A stretch of 25,909 nucleotides of DNA, taken from the NCBI GenBank assembly GCA_002393905.1, contig DGSJ01000055.1, positions 1 to 25,909 of the forward strand, in the 5' to 3' direction. Source of the DNA: Caryophanales bacterium UBA4365. Lineage in GTDB: Bacteria > Bacillota_I > Bacilli_A > RFN20 > CAG-826. The notes under the pieces are model-generated. The model searched no databases. It saw nothing but the letters and a program-made list of their open reading frames with translations, and was not told the origin of the DNA. Positions 7,033 to 14,534 of the stretch are shown here, in pieces (positions within the stretch are counted from its first letter, which is position 1; each line of letters begins with the position of its first letter). A program made the translations under genes and the position numbers.

Positions 7033-10000
7033 ATGATGAAAAAGAAAACTCTTGGTATTAGCCTCATCCTTACTGGATTTGCTTTAACTTTAGGGGCTTT
7101 TTTAGTTCCATCAAGTAAAGCGGAAGAATCGTTAGGTTACTCAACTTCAACTCTTCCTACAACAATCGACTTAAATGACACAAGTGAAGCCAATATTCGT
7201 TCGTATTATTCTTCTCTTAACAACAAATCTCAAAGTGAAAGACAGGGTAATAATTTATTAAAGAATTTGAAGACTATTCTTAAAAATGGTCAAAAATATT
7301 ATTCCTATGATAGCGGTAACGCAATTTGGCAAATTTATGAAATTGCCGATCGTGATTGGGCTAAATCTCCAGCTAGTTCTACGAAATATGGAACATATGA
7401 TTCCTCTACAAACAAAATTACCGGATACACCTATGGTACTGGTAGCGGATCAAGTGCTAAAAACAATCCATACATTCATGCTTTATACATTAACCGTGAT
7501 GTAACAAACCAAACAACTGCTTGGGATGATCACGACCAAGACCAATGGGGCATTAACCGTGAACACGTCTGGCCAAAAGCTGAAGGCTTTGAAACAAGTG
7601 GTGCCGGTGGTGCTCGTGGTGACCCAATGCACTTGATGGCTGGTAATGGCTATGCTAATAACATCCACAGTAATTACTATTATGGTTATGTAAAGACGTC
7701 TGGTTCTTACACTGACTGTGGCAGTAAATACTCCAACCAATCCGGTAACTTAAGAGGTACATCAAAAACATTAAATTCTGGAACAGTCTTTGAACCTCAG
7801 GATTGTGACAAGGGAGATATCGCAAGAGCCATTTTCTACATGGTTGCTCGTTATAACTACCTTTCAGGCAGTGATTCTGACGGTATTAACTCTAATAACC
7901 CAAACCTCGCTTTGACCCAATCTCTAAGTGACTGGGCAAGTAGTGGATATACATCAACAACTTCTAATCCAGGCAAGATGGGAATTATGACTGATCTTTT
8001 AGCATGGCATCATGCAGATCCTGTTGATGAATACGAAATTCATCGTAATAACCTTTTGTATACAAACTACACAAATAACCGTAATCCATTCATTGATTTC
8101 CCAGAATGGGCTGATTTCATTTGGGGCAGTGTGAACTATAATGGTTCAACATACATTTCCCATAGTACAACTCCAACTGGTTATGCTACTCCAAGTAGCG
8201 ATACGATTAACGGCTATAATGGTGGTAGTACCGATCCTGTTGCTGTTACAGGTGTTTCGCTAAACAAAGATTCGGAAACCATCACTATTGGTGGTTCTGA
8301 AGCCTTAACAGCAACCGTTTCTCCATGGAACGCAACTAATCGAAATGTTACTTGGACTAGTAGCAACACAGGTGTTGCAACTGTCAACTCAAGCGGTCGT
8401 GTCGAAGCTGTTGCCGAAGGAAATGCGACTATTACCGTTACAACTTCTGATGGTGGATTTACTGCCACATGTGCTATCACTGTCACTGCTTCAGGTGGAG
8501 GCGGCGGTGGAACTGACCCTGTTGATGATGTAATGATGGCTAAAGGATTTGGAGGCTATACAACCAACTCTTATTCTGCTGCTGGAACTGACTATACAGG
8601 CAAAGCAAATATTACTAATAATAGTGGTGCTACCTATGCTATGCAGGTCTTTAATGGCTCAAATGGGCAAGTTCGTGGAAACCAAAACACAGGAAGTGCA
8701 AATTTTAGTTGTAGAAACACAACTACATATACAGATTACTACATTTCTCAGGTTAGTTTAACAGTTAGTACGGCTGGCACACTTGATGGTTCAACAACTG
8801 ATCGAAGCGTTGTTTGGTATGGTACGTCAGCATATGTTAATCCAACAACCGCCCCGTCAACTGGCACAAAAGTTGCCGCAAGTCCAGCATCTTCCGGACA
8901 ACAAACTTTAACCTGGTCAAACTCAAACACAAATTATAATTACTTTATTCTTTATAACTTAAAAGCTGCAAGTTCTCCAAAATGTGATGCTGATAATAAT
9001 TTAGTTGTTACATGGACACCAGTTCCATCGGGTGATGTTACTCTTGATAGTATTTCACTTGACACAAGTGATGCTCCAACAACATTTAATGTTGGGGATA
9101 CATTTAGCTATGAAGGATTATCTGTAACTGCATACTATGATGATGGAACAGATGAGATTGTTACACCAACAAGCGTTTCAACACCTGACTTATCTAGTGC
9201 AGGTCAAAAGACTGTCACAGTTTCTTATACTGAGGGTGGTGTTACAAAGACTGCTACTTATACAATTACGGTTAATTCCGTTTCATTAGTTTCGATTGAA
9301 GTAAGTGAACCAAAAACAGCTTATTATGTTGGTGATACTTTTGAAAAACCAACCGTTACAGCAACATATTCGAATGGTTCTACTTCCGATGTGACAAATG
9401 AAGCAACATTCAGTGGATACAATTTATCTACTGCTGGTAATCAAACAATCTCGGTTAGTTATACTAATGGAACTACTGTTAACACATCATATTCTATTAC
9501 TGTTACTGCTTTAGCAGTAACTTCAATCGACATTAGTGGATATAAAACAACTTTCAAAGTTGGCGATACATTCACTTATGGCGGTACTGTTATTGCTCAT
9601 TATAACAATGGATTAACAGCCGATGTGACTAGCCAAGCAACATTCAGCGGATATAATATGTCAACCGCTGGAAGTCAAACTGTCACAGTTAGTTTCGGTG
9701 GACAATCAAATTCATATTCAATCATTGTCAGTGATAGTGGTGGCGCAACTGATTCTACTCAGTTTGAATTAATTAATTCAACATCGGACCTAGAAGTTGG
9801 TAAGAGTTATTTAATTACAAATGGAACAACCGGAACTGTAAAAACTATGGCGGTTACTTCCAACTCTAATAACCGCAAAGCAACATCATTAACTGTTTCT
9901 GATGGAAAACTTACTCGAGGATCATCTGCGTTAAGTGTGACTTTGGGTGGTTCATCTGGTTCGTGGACTTTTGCTACTGAAAACTATGCTGGAACCGATG

Positions 10001-11676
10001 GTTATTTAGCATCTGCAGATGCTAGTGCAAGCGGATCTCCAAATTATCTTAGGGTTATTAGTACAGCAGGAACTGCAACAATTAGTTTTGATGGTGATGC
10101 TGCTGTAATTAATTTAGGACCACACGGATCAAGAACATTACTTCGATTTAATAGTAGTGGCGATAGTAATAATGGAATTTTTGCCTGCTACTCATCCGGC
10201 CAATTACCAGTTTATTTATGGAAAGCTGTAACACCTAAGGTGTTAGATTCAATTTCTATTAATACAACAAATGTTCAGAAAACATTTACTGTTGGCGATA
10301 CGTTTAACTATACTGGATTAGTTGTTACTGCGAATTATACCGATTCAACAAGCGCAACGGTTTCACCAACAAGTGTTTCAACACCAGACTTATCATCAAC
10401 TGGAAATAAAACAGTAACTGTTACTTATACTGAAAACAACGTTTCTAAAACTGCTCAATATAACGTTACCGTAAATTCAACTCCATCTATTTCATGGACG
10501 GCACCAACAATTAATGTCTATTCTGGTTCCACATTAAGTGGATCGGATGTAAATGGTTGGTCAGTAACCTATAATGACGGAGCTGGACATCAGACTGTTT
10601 TAACATATAGTCAATTAACGATCAAACTCGGTGGAACAACTATTGCAATTCCACATACATGGTCTACTGATGACGATGGCAAAACTTTGACCGCGACCTA
10701 CAATTCATTAACCACAACTGCTTCTAGCGCTGTTCAAGTAACACAAAGTGTTAATACTATTACAGCTGCTGTTACTGAAAATTATGATTATACATTTGAA
10801 TCAAAACAATTCTCAGCCGCTGGAAGCGTGGAACTTGGCAGTCACTCATGGACAATGTCTGGAACAGATGATGGTAGTCCATACTTTGGATACGATTCTA
10901 CAAAGGGTCAACAATTTGGTTCAGGAACACACCCATTCTCTGATGTTTCTTTACAATCATCTGATTTTGGCGGAACAGTCAATTCTGTGACTGTTTATAC
11001 TTCTGGTGCTAGTAGTATTAACGCTACTGTTCAAGTTAGTGTTGGAGGAACAGCCTATGGCTCTGCTCAAACAATCACTAACACAAATACACCATATACC
11101 TTTGATTTAGGCGGTAAATCAGGAACTATTTCAATCGATTATGTTAATAGCTCATCAAAGGCAATTTACATTAAGGAAATTGTTGTAAATGCAGTTGGGC
11201 CTTCGTCTAATATTGCTAACTCCATAGATCACATTGCTGCTCAAAGAGTTGCAGTGAAGTTTGCTAAAGCATTTAACGCAGCGATGGATACTACTTCCGG
11301 ATGTACAACAAACTTATCATCCGCTTGGTCAACATGTTCATCTGCTTATGATACGTTCCTTTCTGAAGCTTCTGCTTTAGGTTCAGCTGAAGAAGCATAC
11401 GCTAAAGACTTAATTAAGTACGCTACTGCTCAATATTCTCATGACAGTGGTGAAGCTTGTATTGAACGTATGATGAAGACATATGAAATCTGTGTCCAAA
11501 AACATGGACAAACAGGCTTCATGAATGAACTTGTTGAACTTGGAAAAGCTCCAACTTCAGTCACAACACTCACATTAAATAACGCGACAAATATCACAAT
11601 TATTGTTGTAGCTAGCGTCATTATGATTGCTGCTGTTGGAGTATACTTCTACATTCGTCGATATAAACAAAAATAA
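7033..11676 (+). CDS. Secreted, membrane-anchored endonuclease I-family nuclease with Ig-like repeats
   Basis: A 1547-residue exported nuclease. I chose ATG 7033 because AAGGAA ends 6 nt before it, whereas the upstream in-frame TTG (7015) has no ribosome-binding site. A signal peptide covers residues 1-30 (VPSSKA). The catalytic region (~35-370) has endonuclease I (EndA/Bsn, PF04231-type) motifs: INREHVWPKAEGF (His178), GDPMHLMAGNGYANN, DKGDIARAIFYMVARY and NRNPFIDFPEWADFIWG. Then come a Big_2-type Ig domain, a glycine linker, a beta domain and four Big_3-like Ig modules (signature VGDTF near each start). A second beta domain (~1240-1390), a helical region and one transmembrane helix with a basic tail complete it. 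It would cut extracellular DNA or RNA for nucleotide scavenging while tethered to the cell. There is no LPXTG. Confidence 0.88.
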   Translation: MMKKKTLGISLILTGFALTLGAFLVPSSKAEESLGYSTSTLPTTIDLNDTSEANIRSYYSSLNNKSQSERQGNNLLKNLKTILKNGQKYYSYDSGNAIWQIYEIADRDWAKSPASSTKYGTYDSSTNKITGYTYGTGSGSSAKNNPYIHALYINRDVTNQTTAWDDHDQDQWGINREHVWPKAEGFETSGAGGARGDPMHLMAGNGYANNIHSNYYYGYVKTSGSYTDCGSKYSNQSGNLRGTSKTLNSGTVFEPQDCDKGDIARAIFYMVARYNYLSGSDSDGINSNNPNLALTQSLSDWASSGYTSTTSNPGKMGIMTDLLAWHHADPVDEYEIHRNNLLYTNYTNNRNPFIDFPEWADFIWGSVNYNGSTYISHSTTPTGYATPSSDTINGYNGGSTDPVAVTGVSLNKDSETITIGGSEALTATVSPWNATNRNVTWTSSNTGVATVNSSGRVEAVAEGNATITVTTSDGGFTATCAITVTASGGGGGGTDPVDDVMMAKGFGGYTTNSYSAAGTDYTGKANITNNSGATYAMQVFNGSNGQVRGNQNTGSANFSCRNTTTYTDYYISQVSLTVSTAGTLDGSTTDRSVVWYGTSAYVNPTTAPSTGTKVAASPASSGQQTLTWSNSNTNYNYFILYNLKAASSPKCDADNNLVVTWTPVPSGDVTLDSISLDTSDAPTTFNVGDTFSYEGLSVTAYYDDGTDEIVTPTSVSTPDLSSAGQKTVTVSYTEGGVTKTATYTITVNSVSLVSIEVSEPKTAYYVGDTFEKPTVTATYSNGSTSDVTNEATFSGYNLSTAGNQTISVSYTNGTTVNTSYSITVTALAVTSIDISGYKTTFKVGDTFTYGGTVIAHYNNGLTADVTSQATFSGYNMSTAGSQTVTVSFGGQSNSYSIIVSDSGGATDSTQFELINSTSDLEVGKSYLITNGTTGTVKTMAVTSNSNNRKATSLTVSDGKLTRGSSALSVTLGGSSGSWTFATENYAGTDGYLASADASASGSPNYLRVISTAGTATISFDGDAAVINLGPHGSRTLLRFNSSGDSNNGIFACYSSGQLPVYLWKAVTPKVLDSISINTTNVQKTFTVGDTFNYTGLVVTANYTDSTSATVSPTSVSTPDLSSTGNKTVTVTYTENNVSKTAQYNVTVNSTPSISWTAPTINVYSGSTLSGSDVNGWSVTYNDGAGHQTVLTYSQLTIKLGGTTIAIPHTWSTDDDGKTLTATYNSLTTTASSAVQVTQSVNTITAAVTENYDYTFESKQFSAAGSVELGSHSWTMSGTDDGSPYFGYDSTKGQQFGSGTHPFSDVSLQSSDFGGTVNSVTVYTSGASSINATVQVSVGGTAYGSAQTITNTNTPYTFDLGGKSGTISIDYVNSSSKAIYIKEIVVNAVGPSSNIANSIDHIAAQRVAVKFAKAFNAAMDTTSGCTTNLSSAWSTCSSAYDTFLSEASALGSAEEAYAKDLIKYATAQYSHDSGEACIERMMKTYEICVQKHGQTGFMNELVELGKAPTSVTTLTLNNATNITIIVVASVIMIAAVGVYFYIRRYKQK

Positions 11677-11701
11677 CCAGCAAATCCTGGATAAATTATG
11701 C

Positions 11702-11727
11702 AAAACAGGCGTAAAAACCTGTTTTTC
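11702..11727 (+). terminator. Intrinsic terminator of the nuclease gene
   Basis: AAAACAGG (11702-11709) pairs with CCTGTTTT (11718-11725) around an 8-nt loop, followed by T residues. Confidence 0.82.
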
Positions 11728-11787
11728 TTTTATTTAAAAATAACCGCAGATCTTCACTATTTTTTTGTGTGAGAATAAATCATAGAT

Positions 11788-11815
11788 TTGACTAAAAAAT
11801 ATTTGGGACTATAAT
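11788..11815 (+). promoter_or_regulatory. Promoter of the 107-residue membrane protein gene
   Basis: TTGACT (11788-11793), a 16-nt spacer and TATAAT (11810-11815), followed by a GGGGAG ribosome-binding site before ATG 11833. Confidence 0.72.
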
Positions 11816-11832
11816 CATTCGGGGAGAAAAAT

Positions 11833-12156
11833 ATGCAACTGATTAAAAAAGCCTTTATTACAAACTGCATCCTCATGGCTGTTTGTGCGTTCTGTCTAAC
11901 TTATGACGCTGTCGTATTTCAAGCTTGTTATGAGATGCTTCATAGTGGTGAATGGACTTCAATATTCGCAATCTTTATTATCCCATTCTTTTTCATTTGT
12001 TCATTAGCATGTTTGATTATGGGTGGTATTCAAATCTCAATCGCTATTCGTAATATTGTTAAAATCCGTACCTGGTACACAATTTTGATGCTTGTCTTAT
12101 CAATCATTGTTCTTGTTGCGCCAGCCGTACTTGTTTTGTTATTATTTCTTCTATAA
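11833..12156 (+). CDS. Small membrane protein (107 residues), unknown function
   Basis: Three predicted transmembrane segments (about 8-27, 45-72, 82-106) with a short basic loop (RNIVKIRTW). It starts after a GGGGAGAAAAAT ribosome-binding site and has its own good promoter. No family recognised. It lies 44 nt before another small membrane protein gene, which has its own extended -10 box (TGGTATAAT ending at 12176). Confidence 0.6.
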   Translation: MQLIKKAFITNCILMAVCAFCLTYDAVVFQACYEMLHSGEWTSIFAIFIIPFFFICSLACLIMGGIQISIAIRNIVKIRTWYTILMLVLSIIVLVAPAVLVLLLFLL

Positions 12157-12200
12157 TTTACCATTTTTGGTATAATTATAAACATTAGGAGGAGCATTTA

Positions 12201-12428
12201 ATGGCCAATAATGCAAAGGGATACCTCAACGCTGGATTAGGTGACTTAGTTAACCTTATCCTCGCTATCATCCCATTCACATCCTGGTTGCTCGGTGCAA
12301 TCACCAGAATTCAAAGAGGACACTTACTTGCTGGAATTCTTCAATTAATTCCACCAATTACCTTAGTCTTCTGGATTCTCGACATCTTAAGTGTCGCGAC
12401 CAACAAGGATCTTACTTTCTACGCCTAA
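12201..12428 (+). CDS. Small membrane protein (75 residues), unknown function
   Basis: A protein with two transmembrane segments (about 14-36 and 43-66). The loop between them (TRIQRGHLLAGIL) and the final ILDILSVATNKDL resemble the layout of small bacterial proteins with a helical hairpin, but I cannot name the family. A strong AGGAGGAG ribosome-binding site precedes the ATG, and TGGTATAAT (12168-12176) is a likely extended -10 promoter. A terminator follows, so it is probably monocistronic or the end of a two-gene unit. Confidence 0.62.
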   Translation: MANNAKGYLNAGLGDLVNLILAIIPFTSWLLGAITRIQRGHLLAGILQLIPPITLVFWILDILSVATNKDLTFYA

Positions 12429-12446
12429 TCGTAAAAGTAAATAAGG

Positions 12447-12473
12447 AATTCTCCCAATCGGGGGAATTTTTTA
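12447..12473 (+). terminator. Intrinsic terminator
   Basis: AATTCTCCC (12447-12455) pairs with GGGGGAATT (12460-12468) around an AATC loop, 9 bp with one G-U pair, followed by a T run. Confidence 0.87.
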
Positions 12474-12522
12474 TTGCTTTTTAACCAAAAAATGCCTTTT
12501 TATCGCAATTTTCATAGAAAAC

Positions 12523-12531
12523 TGCTATAAT
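12523..12531 (+). promoter_or_regulatory. Extended -10 promoter giving a near-leaderless transcript
   Basis: TGCTATAAT is a perfect -10 with the TG extension. Nine bases separate it from ATG 12541 and hold no Shine-Dalgarno sequence. The expected transcript start is 2-4 nt before the ATG. A recognisable -35 is absent, which is normal for extended -10 promoters. Confidence 0.6.
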
Positions 12532-12540
12532 CTTAAGTAC

Positions 12541-13212
12541 ATGACTAAGGAAGAAAAGAACGCTCTAAAACTTGATCGACGAAAAATATTAGACGAAAAC
12601 CGTATTTTTCATCGACGTATTGATGAACTCTTCGCCAAGAAGTATCGTACATCAATTCGTTTTGAGAATGCTCTTGTCATGGATGATGGAAAAGCCTACA
12701 TCAATGTTGACTTAACCAAGATTGAATCCCCATTCTCCGAGTTCTCTTATAACCGTAGAATGAATCCAGAAATCTATGACTACATTAATAATGAAGCATT
12801 CTTTTTAAGAGTTTCGATTCCTCTTGTCATCCGTTTTGATGATGATGGAAAGTATTCTCAAGAAATGAAAGACAACATTCGTAAGACTGTTGTTCGTCAC
12901 TATAACTTAGAATATGAAGATTGTCGTTTAGCCTACCGTAAGAATATGTGGAGTGGATTCTTCATTCTTGGTTTTGGCATCATCTTTCTAATCACTTACA
13001 TTCTTCTTTCCATCTTTGGAAGTTGGAATTCCGTGTTAATGGAACCACTCCTCATCATCTCATGGGTTTGTATCTGGGAATCTATTAATAGATTCTTCTT
13101 TAGTGGTCATGAAAGAAAAGTGGATGTTTATAACGCTGGACAACTTGCCTTAGCAGAAGTTAGCTTTGGTAAGCCAGTTCGTAAAGAAACATCCTTAAAG
13201 GAGAAAAAGTAA
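12541..13212 (+). CDS. Two-helix membrane protein with cytoplasmic N-terminal domain, unknown function
   Basis: A 223-residue protein. Residues 1-135 are hydrophilic, rich in Arg and Asp, with strand-like stretches (AYINVDL, FFLRVSIPLVIRF). Two transmembrane helices follow (about 137-159 and 166-184) and then a charged tail ending in KEKK. No family recognised. It has no ribosome-binding site, and its ATG lies 9 nt after a perfect extended -10 box, so it is probably translated from a leaderless mRNA. Its stop is one base before the rubrerythrin ATG, and its last codons contain the rubrerythrin ribosome-binding site, so the two form an operon. Confidence 0.65.
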   Translation: MTKEEKNALKLDRRKILDENRIFHRRIDELFAKKYRTSIRFENALVMDDGKAYINVDLTKIESPFSEFSYNRRMNPEIYDYINNEAFFLRVSIPLVIRFDDDGKYSQEMKDNIRKTVVRHYNLEYEDCRLAYRKNMWSGFFILGFGIIFLITYILLSIFGSWNSVLMEPLLIISWVCIWESINRFFFSGHERKVDVYNAGQLALAEVSFGKPVRKETSLKEKK

Positions 13213-13213
13213 A

Positions 13214-13753
13214 ATGGAACTTAAAGGAAGTCGCACAGAAAAGAATTTAGCCTTTGCTTTCGCTGGTGAAAGCCAAGCTCGTAACAAGTACACCTACTTT
13301 GCTAGCAAGGCTAAAAAAGAAGGATTTGAACAAATCGCTGCTATTTTCTTAGAAACAGCTGAAAACGAAAAAGAACACGCCAAAATGTGGTTTAAATACC
13401 TTCAAGGTGGTGAAATTAAATCCACAGCTGAAAACTTAAAAGCCGCTGCTGAAGGTGAAAACGAAGAATGGACTTCAATGTACAAAGAATTCGCTAAAGT
13501 CGCTCGTGAAGAAGGCTTTGAAAAGATTGCTTTCGAATTTGAAGGTGTCGCCAAGATTGAAAAAGAACACGAAGAAAGATATCGTGCCCTTCTCGACAAA
13601 GTCGAGGGTGGAAGAGTCTTTATCGCCGAAGACGTTGTTGTCTGGAAATGCCGTAACTGTGGCCACATCCACGTTGGTAAAGAAGCACCAAAGATTTGCC
13701 CAGTTTGTGCACACCCACAAGCGTACTTTGAATTACGCGCGAAAAACTTCTAA
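13214..13753 (+). CDS. rbr: Rubrerythrin
   Basis: A 179-residue cytoplasmic non-haem iron protein that reduces hydrogen peroxide in anaerobes. The ferritin-like four-helix part supplies the diiron ligands (FAGESQARNKY, ETAENEKEHAKMW, EFEGVAKIEKEHEERY). The C-terminal rubredoxin domain has two CxxC knuckles (CRNC near 146 and CPVC near 161) for the Fe(Cys)4 centre. Length and order match classical rubrerythrins. It is coupled to the preceding membrane-protein gene (1-nt gap, AAAGGAG inside that gene's end). No clear intrinsic terminator follows, only an AT-rich weak hairpin. Confidence 0.96.
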   Translation: MELKGSRTEKNLAFAFAGESQARNKYTYFASKAKKEGFEQIAAIFLETAENEKEHAKMWFKYLQGGEIKSTAENLKAAAEGENEEWTSMYKEFAKVAREEGFEKIAFEFEGVAKIEKEHEERYRALLDKVEGGRVFIAEDVVVWKCRNCGHIHVGKEAPKICPVCAHPQAYFELRAKNF

Positions 13754-13849
13754 TAATTAATCATTGATTATTATTGATGTTTCATTAATAATATAAATCG
13801 TTGTTTTAAGTAACCTCTAATCTATTCTTCGTAGTAGATTATTGAATTT

Positions 13850-13926
13850 GCTGGTAGTAAAAAGTCGAACAGCTGACCAACCCCGACCTAGTTGGGAAGT
13901 CTACTGCTCGAACAGCGCTACCAGAC
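13850..13926 (-). repeat. Antisense tRNA-Phe 5'-half copy / tRNA-like element
   Basis: Read on the minus strand, this stretch copies tRNA-Phe positions 2-33: 13917-13926 is the exact complement of 13934-13943 (10 nt) and 13898-13909 the exact complement of 13954-13965 (12 nt). Its right arm CTACCAG (13917-13923) can instead pair with CTGGTAG at 13851-13857. That closes a cloverleaf-like fold with an inner CCAAC/GTTGG stem (13877-13881 with 13891-13895). The two pairings are mutually exclusive. It may be a decayed tRNA duplicate or a functional antisense leader. Confidence 0.6.
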
Positions 13927-13932
13927 AAATCT

Positions 13933-14008
13933 GGTCTGGTAGCTCAGCTGGTAGAGCAGTAGACTGAAAATCTACGTGTCGCCGGATCGTCCCCGGCCTA
14001 GACCACCA
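13933..14008 (+). tRNA. tRNA-Phe (anticodon GAA)
   Basis: A 76-nt cloverleaf with a 7-bp acceptor stem (one G-U at 6-67), D-stem GCTC/GAGC, anticodon stem GTAGA/TCTAC with loop CTGAAAA (anticodon GAA), variable GTGTC, T-stem GCCGG/CCGGC and an encoded CCA. The T-loop is ATCGTCC instead of the near-universal TTCRANN, so position 54 is A and position 58 is T. An intrinsic terminator follows 9 nt later, so it is a single-tRNA transcript. The stems are intact, so I call a gene. The T-loop makes a pseudogene or specialised tRNA possible. Confidence 0.85.
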
Positions 14009-14017
14009 ACAAAAATG

Positions 14018-14050
14018 AACCCTTGATACGAAAGTGTTGAGGGTTTTTCT
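14018..14050 (+). terminator. Intrinsic terminator of tRNA-Phe
   Basis: A 12-bp stem (14018-14029 with 14034-14045, including G-U pairs) capped by a GAAA tetraloop, followed by TTTCTTTT. Confidence 0.87.
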
Positions 14051-14061
14051 TTTGTTTAAAA

Positions 14062-14088
14062 ATAGCACTCTCACTAAGTGAGTGCTTG
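14062..14088 (+). promoter_or_regulatory. CIRCE element (HrcA operator)
   Basis: ATAGCACTC, a 9-nt spacer, then GAGTGCTTG. This matches the CIRCE consensus (TTAGCACTC-N9-GAGTGCTAA) at 15 of 18 arm positions with the exact spacer length. The right arm overlaps the -35 box of the downstream promoter, so HrcA binding should block it. Confidence 0.8.
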
Positions 14089-14116
14089 ACTCTCTCTCTC
14101 TCTCTCTCAGTAGAAT
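14086..14116 (+). promoter_or_regulatory. Promoter with (CT)9 repeat spacer, possibly phase variable
   Basis: TTGACT (14086-14091) and TAGAAT (14111-14116) are separated by 19 nt, and most of the spacer is a pure CT dinucleotide tract (14090-14108). Loss of one unit would give the optimal 17 nt. AAGGAGG (14124-14130) follows, 8 nt before ATG 14139. Confidence 0.65.
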
Positions 14117-14138
14117 AAAAGAAAAGGAGGATTAGAAT

Positions 14139-14351
14139 ATGTCACGTGCATATGCTGTCAGTGGTGCAGTCATCATTTCGGACGATGGCTCCACTGTTAA
14201 ATATCACCCACAATGTCCAAAATGTGGTCATGTTATGGAAGGGACAACATGCTCCGGCTATGTAGGAAGTAATACAAGAGCAAATCTTGGAGTTACAACA
14301 TGCCCAAGATGTGGTGCAACAATAAGCACTCAAATTAATAGAGATTGTTAA
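14139..14351 (+). CDS. Small zinc-ribbon-like protein (70 residues), unknown function
   Basis: Two cysteine knuckles, CPKC (26-29) and CPRC (55-58), are separated by a glycine- and threonine-rich loop with a further Cys38, and Cys70 is the last residue. This suggests a zinc ribbon. No signal peptide or membrane segment. I recognise no family. It is the first gene of a three-gene unit under a CIRCE-controlled promoter with a CT-repeat spacer and a strong AAGGAGG site, so expression should rise in heat or protein-folding stress if HrcA is present. HrcA regulons usually hold chaperone genes, so this gene is an unusual member. Confidence 0.72.
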   Translation: MSRAYAVSGAVIISDDGSTVKYHPQCPKCGHVMEGTTCSGYVGSNTRANLGVTTCPRCGATISTQINRDC

Positions 14352-14354
14352 AAA

Positions 14355-14519
14355 ATGAAATATGCTGTTCTATTCCGAACACCAAAATCGCAGCTAATTT
14401 GGGTTACTGTTGAAGCAGAATCCGAAATTGGCGCAATAATCAATGCGAAAGGCCTTGTTTTTGGTGGCGTTCCAGAAGGATCAGAAGTTGTTAGAGTTGA
14501 AAAAAGCGCCTTTCAATAA
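14355..14519 (+). CDS. Small protein (54 residues), unknown function
   Basis: An open frame starting MKYAVLFRTPKSQLIW and ending SEVVRVEKSAFQ, with alternating hydrophobic residues consistent with a small beta-alpha-beta fold. It begins 3 nt after the zinc-ribbon gene and has no ribosome-binding site of its own, so translation would depend on coupling. The third gene follows after 15 nt with an AAAGGAG site. Codon use looks ordinary. No family recognised. Real coding is likely because the frame fills the gap exactly, but this is not proven. Confidence 0.55.
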   Translation: MKYAVLFRTPKSQLIWVTVEAESEIGAIINAKGLVFGGVPEGSEVVRVEKSAFQ

Positions 14520-14534
14520 TATAAAGGAGAAAAT

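Noticed and set aside
7015..7035. TTG at 7015 as start of the large nuclease
   Set aside because: No ribosome-binding site before it. The AAGGAA at 7021-7026 fits ATG 7033 and the signal peptide starts there.
8214..8761. Overlapping ORFs of 60-90 codons inside the nuclease gene, and similar ones in the surface-protein and hydrogenase genes
   Set aside because: They lie in other frames of long, clearly coding genes, lack ribosome-binding sites and have low-complexity translations.
13754..13790. Terminator after rubrerythrin
   Set aside because: The hairpin is made almost only of A-T pairs, has a mismatch and lacks a clear T run.
13850..13926. T-box or other amino-acid riboswitch upstream of tRNA-Phe
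   Set aside because: No T-box core sequence, and a T-box would precede a protein gene. The complementarity to the adjacent tRNA explains the block better.
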